From Scatophagus argus (Eukaryota > Chordata > Actinopteri > Scatophagidae), in assembly GCF_020382885.2 (NCBI RefSeq), contig NC_058511.1, positions 6,355,501-6,419,500 of the forward strand: 64,000 nt of DNA, given 5' to 3'. Shown in pieces: positions 1-17,109 of this stretch (the first letter of the stretch is position 1; each line of letters starts with the position of its first letter). Both the position numbers and the translations under genes were made by a program. The notes under the pieces were generated by a model. It did no database searches. It was not told the origin of the DNA and saw only the letters and a list, made by a program, of their open reading frames with translations.

Positions 1-208
1 CTGAGAGACTATCCACCGTGATGGACGAGGAGCCGTACGCTGAGTCCAGGCGCTCATCCCCGGTGGAAAACTTGTCCCTCGGCCCGCTGAAGTCGGCGCT
101 CGGCTCCCGGGGCTCTTCTGACTTCAGTATGGAGCGATACGAGTCAATGCCCGAGTCTGTGCGGCTATCCTCCAGCAAGTCATCTTTCCTACAGTCGTCG
201 CTCGCCAT
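1..208 (-). CDS. nfkbie: NF-kappa-B inhibitor epsilon, first coding exon (partial)
   Basis: The minus strand reads from an ATG at 208-206, in a strong Kozak context (GCCACCATGG), to the window edge: 69 codons plus one base, with the ankyrin-repeat part outside the window. Residues 18-23 are DSGIDS, the phosphodegron of IkappaB proteins that IKK phosphorylates and SCF-betaTrCP recognises. K8 and K29 are possible ubiquitin acceptors. Residues 55-61 (DSAYGSS) resemble the DSTYGSSS segment that I recall in human IkappaB-epsilon, and tmem151b next door matches the human NFKBIE-TMEM151B order. The protein holds NF-kappaB dimers in the cytoplasm until it is degraded. IkappaB-alpha also carries such a degron, but the second motif and the neighbour favour epsilon. 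The plus-strand open frame over 18-338 is a shadow of this exon. Confidence 0.88.
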   Translation of the reverse strand, partial: MASDDCRKDDLLEDSRTDSGIDSYRSILKSEEPREPSADFSGPRDKFSTGDERLDSAYGSSSITVDSLS

Positions 209-676
209 GGTGGCGGAGGCTCGGCTGGGTTTCCCCCTCCCGCCGATCCCTGCGGATTTAGAGGCTACAAACGCGAGCTGTCGCCGCTCGGTGCTCGGTG
301 ATGTGACCGGACTCCGAGGAGAGGCTGCTGACACCTGAGGAAACCACCGCTCCTTTGTGAAACCAGAGGAATGAGCCGCTACGTTTCATGCCACTAACCA
401 ACACACACAACCTCACAGCAGCAGGCCTTCATGGTTTTGGTTTTTTTTTTGTTTAAAAAAAAAACTCGATTACTGACTTTTTAGAAAGTTTTAAAATAAG
501 CTACGATCATTCCAGACCTCCTGAAATCGGTTAAAACACGCGAAATGAGTCGAAAACGGCTGCTAGTCGTCTACATATCCGGTTAGAGCATGAGCTCCAG
601 GCGGAGGGCATATGAGCAATGAAATGCGATAAGGGGAAGCGCTGACATGTGAAAGGCGAAGCTGTTTTGGTCACGC

Positions 677-688
677 GGGGGAATCCCC
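677..688. promoter_or_regulatory. Palindromic NF-kappaB site
   Basis: The twelve bases GGGGGAATCCCC contain two overlapping perfect matches to the kappaB consensus GGGRNWYYCC, at 678-687 and 679-688. The site lies about 470 bp upstream of the nfkbie start codon. That position suits NF-kappaB-driven feedback expression of its own inhibitor. The motif is seen directly; its function is inferred. Confidence 0.6.
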
Positions 689-2225
689 AGTGCGCGTGAA
701 CGATCACAAACTTCTGCTGTTACAGCGTCAAGGTCTGCTGGGCTGGTAGTTACAGCGGAAGTGACTATTTCAAAATAAAACTCCAGACCCTAAAGAGGCT
801 TGCTTTCATACTGCGTTCAAAACAACACAAAACACAGGATTGTTTTCGACTGTTTTAGGAAAATTTACTAAAAATCTGGCTCTAATTAAATTATTTTCCG
901 AGGACGAGGGCTTCAGCCCTGAAAGTGTGAGAAAACCTTTTGAAAAAGTGTATATGTATGACACTCATCTCCAGGAATGGATTCTTTACCTTACTGATCA
1001 AATTAAATATAAAAAAAAGTTTTAAAAAAAGTTACAGTACTAGAAGTTAAGATCACTCAGTCTGAGTCTTCTCAGTTGACTCTTGATCTCAATAAGACAC
1101 GTTCAACACACGAGTTTTATTTTCTCAAGTCGAAACCGGAAGCCCCAAACCTATGCAGTAGTTGGCTTGTCAGTGGTTTCACCATTAAACTACAAACACT
1201 TTATATTCAAGGGGGCTTCAGCCCTTATCTGAGAAGCCGCAAAACCCGAGTTTAATTTACATAAATCTTGCAGAATTTAATTTGACAGGCGCACTGCAGA
1301 GTCATTATGAAGCAATGTGAGCTATGTGCTCGTGGCTTAGAGCAAACTGCACTTTGACAAATAGTCTTATGTAACTCTGCAGTAGTTGTTTGGGACACCT
1401 GTGAGGGAGCTCCTGTATCTGTCCATTGATAGATTCAAATAATCGTTTAAATCGTCTGAGAAAGTATGGAACAAAATACCTTTGTTTGGCCAGTATTTTC
1501 TGTCATGGGCCGACGCCTGTGTAGCGGAAAAATAAATATGTGTCAGCAGACTTTAAAGTTTCATTTTTTTGACCTCCCAAAAGTTCAGGAATAACCCAGC
1601 CATCATTTCTTGTTTCCTTTACCATCATGAAAATGCTTGTTGCGGTTTGGCCGTGAGAGGGCTCACTCACACACCCCCTGCTCTCTGCTCTGAAAGGGCC
1701 AGATTCACCATAAACACAGTCTATAAAACAATAGCGACTGTGAAACAGAAACCTTTACTGCTGCCAAGAGCCGCCATCTTTTTATGTAATCAACTGTTAT
1801 GTTTAGTTATTTCATTGTAATGCAAGCAGCAGTCCAGTCCAATGTCCATACTGTGGGCTATGATAAACAAGGACTTGTGTGCCAGGGTTGTAAGGTTCCT
1901 GTGTAAATACTGCTGTTTCCAAAGGAGAAACAGAAATGATAGGAATGTGGGCTATTCTTCAACAAATCATTCATCTTCTTATTATGCACTCCTGTAGTTC
2001 ACTTTTTTTTTTAAAGTGCGTTGATTGTATAAAAAAAAATTCTCCTGATTCTCATGACTGATTCTCATAATTGTAAAAATGTTAAATATTTGATCTGATA
2101 ATCGGTTGACCCCTTGTGTACAGTGAAAATATATGTTTAACTGACTTTTACTTGTGCATTTAATATTAAGACTTTTACTCAATGGCTAGTCATATGGAAG
2201 ACTTCCGCTTTTACCAGAGTGAATA

Positions 2226-2764
2226 CACTATATAGACAAAAGTTTCCAGACACCCATCTTTATGGGGCTGTTTTTCAGGGGTTGGGCTCAGCCCCTGACT
2301 TCCAGTGAAGGGAAATCTTAGTGCTTCAGCATACCAAGACATTTTGGACAATGCTATGCTTCCAACTTTGTGGTAACAGTTTGTTGAAGGCCCTTTTCTA
2401 TTCCAGCATGACTGTGCCCCAGTGCACAAAGCAAAGCTCCATAAAGACATGGTTGGATGAGTTTGGTGAGGGGGAACTTGACTGGCCCACACAGAGTCCT
2501 GACCTCAACCCCATCCAACACCTTTGGGATGAACTGGAATGGAGATTGTGAGCCAGGCCTTTTGGTCCAACATCAGTGTCTGACCTCACAAATGCTCTGC
2601 TGCATGAATGAGCAAATATTCCCACAGAAAAACTTGCGGAAAGCCTTCCCAGAGGAGTGGAATCTGTTATAACTGCAAAGCTGTCTGTGTGTTCAGAATG
2701 CAATGTCATTAAAGTCCCTGTTCATGTAATGGTCAGGTGTACCAATACTTTTGTCCTTATAGTG
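2226..2764 (+). mobile_element. Decayed Tc1/mariner-like element
   Basis: The 539-bp unit starts CACTATATAGACAAAAGT, ends with an imperfect inverted copy (ACTTTTGTCCTTATAGTG), and has TA on both sides, as expected for a Tc1/mariner target duplication. Its middle encodes the C-terminal part of a Tc1 transposase in broken plus-strand frames, including DWPTQSPDLNPIQHLWDEL. The position where Tc1 proteins usually carry the last catalytic acidic residue (NPIE) reads NPIQ. Most of the transposase is missing, so this is an inactive, internally deleted copy. Confidence 0.85.
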
Positions 2765-3559
2765 TATTTTAGCACAGTGTCTTTACATTTACTCAATATT
2801 ACAGTCTTCAAGAGGATAAAAGCATAAAAAATCTCTGTCACTACCGAACGAAACAGGATAAATCAGGGTTTACGCGAATAAAGAGTGGAAAACATACAGT
2901 CCATGAATGGGACAAAATGCATGAAATCCACTGTAAGTGTGATTTTTATTTATTATTGATTGTTTTGTTGACAGAATCATAACTATAGGGTCATGCAGCA
3001 GACCTACAGAATAAAACATGTCACTAAAACAAAACAAAACAAAACATAAACCACTTCATGAGCCACCTATATGCTCGACCACAGTTGTGTTCTGACGATG
3101 TCCAGTTTGCATTCGTGTCAACCAGAAAGTAGCTTGAAAGTGACATCAGGCTCCAACACTTTCTGTGCATTTCAATGTCTGCATGTAAATGGGAGCATTT
3201 ACCAACATCTCTGACAGTCCCAACCAAACCGCACATCACACTGCACTGTTACGGGCCTGTCGTACTACATGCGTGTTCATCGTTTATTCCCTGTATAGCG
3301 CTCAATAATGAGCTTAACGTGTGAGATGAACATTATCTTTACATATATAATGATACAAAATGTCAAATATGAGTTGTATACTTCTACAGCAATCGACCCT
3401 TTTAATTATTTGCCACAGTATTATGGCCTAGTATTTGTAAAGGGGATCATTATCATAATTGGTCCATACACACATAATCATGAACGTAAGAAGATGCAGG
3501 AGAAGGTTTCCTCTCTGCTGCACCGCCTCTGCGTGCTGTTGGGATCCACTTGAGCAGGA

Positions 3560-3560
<1 letters not shown>

Positions 3561-3595
<35 letters not shown>

Positions 3596-3601
3596 GTGTG
3601 T
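3561..3601. repeat. (TG)n microsatellite
   Basis: About 20 TG units with one CG interruption at 3591, upstream of the tmem151b start codon. The cysteine/valine-rich open frames across it are repeat artefacts. Confidence 0.9.
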
Positions 3602-4029
3602 TATTTACATCGTGGTGTCGGGGTGGCTGCTCACACGTGCCGCTGCCTGCCGTCTTTGTCCTGCTTCACAGCTTCACTGGCTGCCATGGGCACTGCCTAC
3701 AGGGAGAGGAGCTCGCTGCCGCCTTTGCCATTTCCTAACACTGCATCCTTTGCAGCAGTCTTAACCAGCATCTAGTGGTTGCATCGCGGAAGGAAGGAGT
3801 CTCAGCCTGTTTTTTGCACGTCTTTCGAGGCACAATGACCGGATTCCCGTAGGCGATACCCAGCGACGTCTGCCCACCTGGAAGATGCTGGGATGATGGT
3901 GGCTCCGTTCGGGCTCCGGCCGGGCTGTGTTTTTCTGGATGATTCGCAGAGGGGTTCTCGCTGGCTTTATGCTTCACCCTGATTTGGAAAACCCCCATCC
4001 CATGCCCCGGTTTTTGCACCGTTGTCATC

Positions 4030-8479
<4,450 letters not shown>

Positions 8480-8671
8480 CCCACAGTGGCCGGACTTGTC
8501 TGAGGAATATAAGAACATGGGAACAGAGCGAGAAACCTATTCACACCAGGACTGGTCTAACACTAACTTCTGCTTCTCTATTTTACAGCAGAGGTAATTC
8601 AGTCACCTACAAGTTACCACAAACTACTACTCAAGTTCCCTAAAGATAGTGCAGCCTCAAATAATACAGGA

Positions 8672-8677
8672 AATAAA
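8672..8677 (+). terminator. Candidate polyadenylation signal of tmem151b
   Basis: AATAAA about 190 bp after the stop codon. Other downstream signals could also be used. Confidence 0.4.
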
Positions 8678-11424
8678 GTACATATGGGAAAGTCCTGACA
8701 GTACAGTCAGTAAGTCAGGGAAAAAACAGACTTGATTCCGCTGATCAGACTGTTGTTAAAAATATATTACGGCTTTAAAGGATCAAACTGCCAAAGTGTC
8801 ATGCACTGTCCTGCAGCACAAGGACAAGAGTGAAATAACCAAGGAGGACCAGGAGGAGTCACATCCTAGTGTAAATGTAATTTTTGTAGATCTTAGTCAC
8901 AGACAATTAAGGTCATGGGTAACACTTCCTAGTATTTGAAGCCTAATATAGGGTTTGACTCAGTGGTAGTCTCAGAAATTGCCAAGAAATGAAAGGAATA
9001 TGACATTTAACGGAGGTCAAATGAGAAATGAAGAAATATTGGGAAAATATCACACATCAAAATATAAGCCTCCACATCAAAGCATAATTATCAGGGCTAT
9101 GTAGTTTTGCTGAAATAAAATCCACATCTTCCGAGTCTCATTAAGTGAAGTTAAACTGTGCTTAACTCTAAAATCTAGACATTTTGACAGCGGGCGATTT
9201 AAATCTGTTCAATCCCATGGAAATCAATGAAAAAAAGAGAAAGGAATACACTTCTAAAGGATAAAAATAAATGTCTCATACAGATGCTGAAATACCAAGT
9301 CACTGCAATGTCACTATACTTCCCGACATGCTAAATATAGTGACACATTCGATGAATAATTTAGCACAGGTGGGCTAAAGGACACAAGAACGTCAAACTC
9401 AAATGACAACACTGTACATTCTGTATAATGCTTAACTGCATACAAATAAATATCACCAATATTAATAGATCAGTGTCAATTCAGCTGGTTAAAAAATTCA
9501 AAGATCCATTTAATTTCCTATTTGGCAATATTTGTATTCAGCCTACCTCTTTATTTAAGTGCCTAGCAATCAATTGTTACTGACAAGCATAAGCTATTAT
9601 AACTAAAGTCATCTCATGTCAACATCCTCTCACTGAATTTACACTCGTAATAGCATGTGGTATACAATGTAGAAACAGGCTGTATTATGAGATCTCATTA
9701 TTGTTTAGGATACACAAGGTTTTAAGAATCAGGCGCTGAACGGTTTTCAGACGATTTTCCTCATAATATAACATAACTCTTGTATAGTCGACTGCTGCTG
9801 CTCTCTCTGATACTGATATCAAAGAGACGTTCAGAGAACTGGCCATGAAAGACGCTGGAAATAGGCAGAGGCCTGGATTCACTACTGATAGTGTCAGATT
9901 TAATAATATGACAGGATTACTTTAAAGAACTGGGGGGAAAAAACTTCCTCTCAAATGAGCGCATGCAGTTTCTTAGTCATGGTGAATTTTATTTTACAGC
10001 CCAGCCATGCACAAAAATAAAGGTTTAACAGAAACGGTGACGAAAATCCAGCATGCCAGAATGTTTGGAGGGAAAAAAAAATAAATGAAATATAGGTATT
10101 AGCTTCCAAAATTTAACAGTTTAAGATCCCATGGCACAAGTCATCACTGAAAGTGTGCTTTATGTTTTCCTCCTGGTGAACTCTCACTCACTCTTAAGGG
10201 AGGAAATTAAGCACAGATCTGATTCCGACTGGGTTACTTATGTAATGATCCAATCTTCATCTCATGAGACCAGCAGTGAAAGATAAACCGGCATGGATCA
10301 TTTTCTGCCATTAAAACGTCCAAGAATAGTACACATCTGAATCTTGCCCGTGGTCAAATATTTTGTGTCAGTTCCGGTTACAGTTCAGTAAGTCGTAAAC
10401 AATTAGCCATATTCATTACATTCCATGTGTGGTGTTAAGTTTGGAATTGCGTACTATCTTTACAGCAATACTAGAGAAAACACTGGAAATTGTCAAAAGA
10501 GGGTGAGGCGTGACAAAAACAGATTAGATGAAACCTCACATTTCAGATCACAACTCACAGGTCATCTATGCAAGCCCCCAGAACTCAGGATAGCATTCAG
10601 GGCAAAGACTCTTCTTTGCAACAACATACAAACCCGGTTTATCCCTCCTTCCTCAAAGCTTTAGGTTCAGGAGGCAGTTTATGCATATGACATTTAACTT
10701 TGCTTTTCTTAGCAAAGATCAGCCACATAAACACCCAGTCGTTTCTAAATGAGGGGTTTGCAAACACAGGATGTTGAGCTTAACTGACGTCACATTACTA
10801 AGGTTCCACTTCCAGATAACAAAGGGAAAGGTTCAGATCTGCTGCTCTCCAGAATTTCGGTTGCACCAGCTATTCATAAATCCTTCCTAAGTTCTGGGTA
10901 ACCACTAGCTAGTTTCAAACTACGTTGCACCATCAGAACTTAAGCAAAGTCTTTGCAATGTGCAACTTGTTTTACACTGGAAACATCACTTTTACGTGTT
11001 ACAGTTTTAGGAAGCCAATTAGTGCTTTTTACCCGATGCTTGTTTCGGAGTTAGCAGTATCAGTGCAAGTTTGAGCGAAATATGGGATTACACAAACTGA
11101 ACATTATTGACGTAATGTTTTGTAAATTCAGGCCTAAATACATATTATTATACATCATTATTAGTCAGCAGTCAAATCAAGTGTCAGGTGTAAATATCAA
11201 TATAACTGGATGTGTTAACCAGTTAGTGTGGTCAGATCTTTGTTAATTGTGGTTAACAACTAATTTCTACTTATGAGTTACTTTGTGTGGTGCAACCCAG
11301 TGTAATTTAGTGATGTGTAAATACTTGCATTGTAACACGGCCAAGCTTGAACTTATGAACAGCTGGGGCAACCGACTTCAGGTCCTGGTGTTCTTTACAT
11401 TTTACCTTAACAAGATCTCTTTAT

Positions 11425-11560
11425 GTAGACATTTTGGAAATACTCTTATTTGCCATCTTTGCGAGAGTTAGACGAGGAGATGAATACCGCTCTCATGTCT
11501 GTAAGATAAATATGAAGCTACCACTAAACAAAGCTAGTGGCCTGCTGGCTGTGCCTTATA
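11425..11560 (+). repeat. Dispersed repeat, family A copy 1
   Basis: The segment runs from about ATTTTGGAAATACTC through GAGAGTTAGA and CTCATGTCTGTA to AATATGAAGCTAC. The same ordered words recur at 56879-57125 and, inverted, at 57141-57250. From memory this is a high-copy percomorph repeat of uncertain class. Confidence 0.55.
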
Positions 11561-12396
11561 TTTGCCGAACACACATGAGCGTGATATTGACCTTCTCATA
11601 TGTCTATGTCAAAAAAACAAATATTTCCTAAAGTGTCATGTCCCTTTAATAGTTCATGGGTGGTGTACGACGCAAACTTTTTGAACAGCATGTGCTAACT
11701 CATCTGGATTTGAGTCACTATTTAATACTGAGGTCATCGCATTCTTTCATTCATTATTAGCCTACAAGCCTCTCAGATGGCTTCACTGTGATATCCATAC
11801 ATAGTCATGTCTAAGAAAAGAAATCATGTTTACCAGTGCAATGTTTACGTAACAGCAGTGACAAAAACAAAAAAAAAATATTTGGGGTATTCAAAAGGGT
11901 TAGAAATCTGACTGGAAGGTTCATAACTAGACGTTTTTCTTCCATAGATGACTGTTAGCATAAAGGTTTTTGCCACACAAAGCACTGAACCCTTTTATCA
12001 TATGTGTTAAGTAGATTAGGTTGTTATGATATGTACTCTTTCACTCAAGAATGCTGGGGTTCGTCTTTTTATATTCCAATGATTTAGTGGATTTCCAAGA
12101 ATGCGGGGCAGACGGGATTTGTACTGTAAATAAAGTAGTGATGAGAGGTTAGAATGACTGTCGATGTGGATCTTGTGCTTAGCTGAAGGTGTCGCCCATG
12201 CGTAGAGGTACATGAAGCGTGGACATTTTTGATGTGCAGATGTTAGACGGTCAGTTTGTTAAGTCACACACGGCAATACAACCCGTTGTAAAAAATGTTT
12301 CAGGCAATGCAGCCAACAGCATCTTTTTATTTAGTGTGCTGAATGATTTCTGTTTCCCTTTAAACCAATTTTTAAATTTTGTTTTTAAATGGTATT

Positions 12397-12440
12397 TGAT
12401 ACACATTGATACACACTGATACACAACACTGATACACAAC
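12397..12440 (+). repeat. Short tandem repeat, TGATACACA unit
   Basis: Four imperfect copies of a 10-13-base unit beginning TGATACACA. Confidence 0.75.
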
Positions 12441-12934
12441 AGAAAATTTCAGAATGATTTGACTGATTTAGGATCAGGTGCACACAAACACATCTCTTAA
12501 AGGACCGTGGCTGTTTGATTTGATTACTGATCTAGAGAATATCAGTATTCCATCATATGTAAAAACTGTGCTACTCCACAGCCCACACACAGAAAAGCTT
12601 TGCCTCTTTTTATAAGATTCTAGAAAACAACTAGTGATAAAGCAAGATAAACAACTGGGAAAATGTGACATTAATTACACTGAAGATGTTTTGTTGCTGC
12701 CCTGCAAAGGTGTTACGACTCTACTATTAGCCAATAGACATAGGTTAAAAAACACAACAGTATGTATTCCAACACCACCACAACGTTGCCTTGATGTTGC
12801 ATAAGGACTGAATACCAAATCTGTGTATCAAAATGAAATAAAGGCTCCTCAATAAAATGAAGTGATCACTAAAATATGTGTCAAACTTTTATGACAACAT
12901 GCGATTCTTTGCGTATTTGTGGAAAGCACATATA

Positions 12935-13295
12935 CAGTGCATCCGGAAATTATTCACACTGCTTCGCTTTTAGCACATGCCCAATCAGCTGAATTTACCA
13001 AAGGTGGACTCAACTCTAGTTGTAGAAACCTCTGAAGGATGATCAGAGGAAACAGGAAGCACCTGAGCTCAGTTCTGAGTGTCATAGCAAAGGGTGTGAA
13101 TACTTACATACATATTACATTTTTTGTTTTTCGTTTTTAATAAATTTGCAAAAAACTCAAGCAAACTTCACTTTGTCATTATGAGGTATTTTCTGTAGAA
13201 GTTTGAGGGAGACATTTAATCCATCTTGGAATGAGACTGTAACATAACAAAATGTGGATAAAGCGAAGCGGTGTGAATACTTTCCAGATGCGCTG
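12935..13295. mobile_element. Short Tc1-like non-autonomous element
   Basis: The 361-bp unit starts CAGTGCATCCGGAAATTATT and ends with the imperfect inverted copy AATACTTTCCAGATGCGCTG. Both terminal regions include CTTCGCTTT or its complement, and TA flanks both sides. These ends match the Tc1-type CAGTGCATCCGGAAAGTATT common in fish. No open transposase frame remains, although a few words such as CAGAGGAAACAGGAAGCACC suggest a deleted parent element. Confidence 0.8.
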
Positions 13296-13596
13296 TAGGG
13301 TCTGTCTTAAGATGTGGCGGATGATGAGACGTGTAATACTGCTGTTTTTTTTTGCTTCTAGTTTCTACACGTTGTTTAAGGTTCTGTTTGTAGTAAGAGC
13401 TGGCAAAACTCAAAGTCTTTGAAGTGGAAATAAGAGAAATTTTCACACTGATCATCTGTGGACATCAGAAATATACACCATCAAATTTCAAAATGGGTAT
13501 ATGGAAAACGGACAAATGATTAGTATCCCTCTCATACTACGATCAAAAGGATTCTTGCTAAAAGAGTCCTTTTAACATTTTGTCAAATGAAGCTAC

Positions 13597-13602
13597 TTTA
13601 AT
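13597..13602 (-). terminator. Candidate polyadenylation signal of tcte1
   Basis: ATTAAA on the minus strand about 50 bp after the stop codon. Confidence 0.4.
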
Positions 13603-13650
13603 GTATGACTGATAAAGATGGGCTTGTATTAAAACAAGAGCTGCTGAGGT

Positions 13651-16600
13651 CTAGTTGGTTTGACTCTCTTGAACGTGTCTCTTTTGCGCCAAACTCTGGT
13701 TGGTCTGAACCACCTGGTCAATGAAGGCAGCGCTCTGTTCATCAACGTCCGTCAGACGAATATCAAATTCTGTTAGGCTGGTGTTGAGAGCCATGGCCTC
13801 CACCAGGGCTTCACCTCCATCCTGCCCACACAAACAGAGCAGAGAGAACAAACAAACACATTTGGCACTGAAGCATGTGCATGTTGAACACATCACAGGA
13901 TGCGGTTCTTAAACGGTCTGAGTCTTGACAACCTTGAAAAATCACCCTTCGGCATATCTTGCCCTCACTTTCTAAACTGCTTATTCTGAGCGTCATCAGT
14001 GTTTTATTGTTTTGTCTGAAACAGGCATTTCTATTTTTGTGAAGAGTAGACCAAGGTCACAGATACTGATGGAACTGCATGTTGCATTTCTGCAGCGTGG
14101 GTGATTTTTGATCCTCCGCAGTGTATTCCAGTCAGAGATATGCTGTGGAGTGAAATCCTGAAGAGGAGAGAAAGCATGAGAACTGGAACAATCTGATCTT
14201 TCTCCTACAGGGAAACAAGTCTTACTTAGCTTTCCATTATTGCATATTTTCCACACATCTCTATGAATAATTGAAAGTCCTTGTACTTTAAAGCCATTCT
14301 CTCTGTTAGTTTCATTTGTACTTTGGGTATTCAAGCATACGTTTTGGTGGTGCAGAAAATCCAGTGTCTCAAAGTGCTTCCCCTGTTAAAATTTTACACA
14401 AAGAACTAATTGTTTTTTAGGTAAAAACTAAAAAAGGATATTTAAAGGATGCTTTCTTTGTTGAAAAACAAATTTCTTTTATTGGATGTATTTTTCCTGT
14501 CTGGTAGTCAGCTGAATATTTTAGTCATTTAGTCTATAAAGCATCAGCATCTAAAAGCATTTTTGTCCGATCAGCAATCCAAAATAATAAAGATGGAAAA
14601 ACCAGGAAATTCTTTTAACAATGGAATCTCTGAATTTTAGTGGGTTTTTCTGTCTTTTAATTTTTTGATTGGTTAATTGAATTAATTTTCTTTTGAAACA
14701 CTCATACAGTCATATTTGTGCATTGCCATGAAATCTGGCACACAAGTACACATTACACGTCTACAGAGAGTAAAGTCCAATGACTCAGGTTACCACTGAC
14801 TTTTCCAGAATTTCTTGTCCAACTTGTCAAGCCCTTCAGATCATGACAGAAAGTTTTGACCACATTTCTATCACCTGCAGCTATACTGTAAGATTTAACC
14901 TTATTACTCAGCTGAAATTGCTTCTAAGGACAGTTGAGGTTAAATGTTTGACAAATAAAATTTCTACCAACTTGAGCTGACGTGCTGAATCTGCAGCATC
15001 CTAAAACTGCTTGTGCAGACCTGGAACCCTTTTAATAGAAGCAACAACATGGCTTTTTCTCCGGCAACAGCCTCAGGTAAAACTTGCTATTTGTTGCCTC
15101 CCTGGTAGTTTGGATCTAAAAATAGTAATTTACTTACCACACCTATCTTGTTGCAGGAGAGATTGATGCACTTCAGGGTGTTGTTCTGAAGTAGCACTTC
15201 AGCCAGCGCAACAGCAGTGGGCCTCGTCACGTCGTTGCCTCCCAGGTGCAGGTGACATAGGACGTTGTTGTTCAGCAAGGCCTTGACAATAGCCTCACCA
15301 CCCTCATCTTGCAAGCGGTTGAGACGCAAGTTGAGTGTCAGAAGGGTGGAGTTCTTGGACAAGGCATGAGCAATAGCTTTAGCTCCTGGGCCTCTAATAT
15401 TGTTGTCACACATGTTTAGTGTCTCCAGTTTACTACTGGTGAGCAGTTTGCCGATGGCTCTGGCTCCTTTGTCTCCGATCAGGTTGTGAGAAAAGTCAAG
15501 TTCCCTCAGGGACGGGTGGTCCAAAAGGTATTTCACCAGCATGCGGCACTTTTTGTCCTCAATGTTGCTTTGATGGAGCCTGAGAAGCTTGAGAAACAGT
15601 ACATCATGAGGATGAGGAAGATTATGTGTTGGGTAGCACAAAAAACTAAATCATTAGGACTAAAGATAAGATGTCATGGGACACAGGACATGAAAATAAC
15701 CTCTTTTCTGTAATTTTGGACAACATGAACTAATACAAATGACATGTACATGCCAGCAACACAGAACAGTGGTGGACTATACTTTTCAGAAAATAATCTT
15801 GTCTCTGTTCATTTCATTGTAACTCAATGGTCTTTGGGTTTTTGAATTGTAACCTGAGAGATTATGGTGGGCATTTTCCATAATATTCAGATATATTATA
15901 GACAATTAATTCATCAATAATCAACAGATAAATAAATTCATAAACTGCAACCCTAATATCATCTCCAGTAGTTCCATGCACAGAAACGTGTAGCAGATAC
16001 ATGCCATGTTCTCATGCAGTAAGAAATTAAAGTGACAAAAATGTTGTCTCAAATAGTGACTTATTTAGGTTGCAGCCAGAGGCTCTGCTGTCTTTTCTTT
16101 GATGTAAACAGAGCATGAATTTATGCCTGAGTAGTGCCAACAACAATTTTCACGTTTTATGACATCAGGGACTGTAAAATATGATGCTTTGTAACTGCCA
16201 AGAAAGTCAGAAGTTTTGAATTACAACAAACAAGCACGCTCCAGAAAAATCTGAGCTAACAAAAAAAAAAGTAGTATATTATAAACCACGGAGGAGGAAT
16301 CAGTATTCACCTTCAAAGTCTTACAGGACTTGAGGGCCTTGGCGAGGGACTCACAATCTCTGTCTGTCATCTCAAACATTTCCCATTCAAAGTTCATACC
16401 ACACTGTTTGACCCTGTACACCAAATGGAGCTCTTCCAGGTTTGTCAGTTTGGGGAGCAGGATGTTAAAGTTGAAGTGGTCCATAGACGGCCCGTCATAC
16501 TCAGAGTCATATTCCTCTCCCTCCCTCTGGGGCTCCTTGATAGGCGGGAGGACTTGGGAGATGTCCAGTCTCTTAACATAGTTATTACAAAGAGGTACCA

Positions 16601-17109
16601 TGTCCAGAACTGTCTCCAACTGTGTTACATCGGGAATAAAAAGCTCAATAATGCTCTCCATGTGCCTCTCAAAAAACATTCGTTTCCAGCTGTGGCCATA
16701 ATGAGAGACATCACAATGGCCCCACCGTTGCTCACAGCACCTCTTCCAGTAGACACCATCGCTGATCAAGTTGGCTGTCACACCCAGTTGCAGGGAAGTG
16801 GACAGTCTCTCCTGCACAAAGTCTCTCTGGATGGGTGTCAGGTCTTCAAATATGGGCCTTTCTGTAATGAGTGGGTGCAGTTCTATTTATATCATGAGAT
16901 AGTGTCTAAAAGTGTGTGTGTGATAATGGTACTAGAAACAAGAACATACCCTCAAAGTTTCTCACGATGCTTTGCAGGCAGAGGTTTGCTAAACAAGGCA
17001 CTGTAGCCAGGGACCAGTCTGGATCTTCAGCAATGATCCTCCTCATCATCTTTCTGTAGCCTTCGGTTGGTTTGATGTTGGCTGCTGAGGGAAAAAGTGA
17101 CACGGACAT
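13651..17109 (-). CDS. tcte1: T-complex-associated testis-expressed 1 / dynein regulatory complex subunit 5
   Basis: Coding exons in transcript order are 17109-16950, 16861-16311, 15587-15138 and 13821-13651 (443 aa; human 501). The N-terminus carries MRRIIAEDPDWSLATVP, close to human. Exon 2 has WKRCC, HSWKRMFFERH and CGMNFEWEMFEMTDRDCESL, all matching human counterparts. Exon 3 encodes leucine-rich repeats: LRELDFSHNLIGDKGA, LETLNMCDNNI, LTLNLRLNRLQDEGG, LHLHLGGN-type and CINLSCNKIG. Exon 4 finishes with LTEFDIRLTDV. The protein belongs to the nexin-dynein regulatory complex of motile cilia and sperm flagella, which controls dynein activity and beat form. The shorter length reflects a missing low-complexity N-terminus. 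Its place next to tmem151b matches human. An X-box-like RFX site lies about 395 bp upstream of the start. Confidence 0.95.

Larger units (their letters stand above)
209..4029. other. Divergent spacer between nfkbie and tmem151b
   Basis: This 3.8-kb stretch separates the two divergent start codons and must hold both promoters and 5' UTRs. It contains a palindromic kappaB site at 677-688, a decayed Tc1-like element at 2226-2764 and a TG microsatellite at 3561-3601. The part from about 3600 to 4029 is more GC- and CpG-rich and is the likely tmem151b 5' UTR/promoter. No other coding exon was recognised; short open frames at 840-1025 and 1569-1820 match nothing I know. Confidence 0.7.
8480..13650. 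other. Tmem151b 3' UTR and convergent spacer to tcte1
   Basis: This 5.2-kb AT-rich stretch lies between the tmem151b and tcte1 stop codons. A polyadenylation signal at 8672-8677 is the first candidate end of tmem151b; a longer 3' UTR is possible. It also holds a perfect CRE-like octamer TGACGTCA at 10785-10792, a dispersed repeat at 11425-11560, imperfect tandem repeats of a TGATACACA unit at 12397-12440, and a Tc1-like remnant at 12935-13295. No coding exon was recognised. Confidence 0.65.

Noticed and set aside
18-338. 106-codon plus-strand open frame with an SSP-rich protein
   Set aside because: The opposite strand encodes the nfkbie start with its DSGIDS degron; this frame is its antisense shadow.
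2211-2709. Several overlapping open frames on both strands
   Set aside because: All lie inside the decayed Tc1-like element; only the plus-strand pieces resemble transposase.
3459-3775. Cysteine/valine-rich open frames
   Set aside because: They run through the TG microsatellite at 3561-3601 and match no family.
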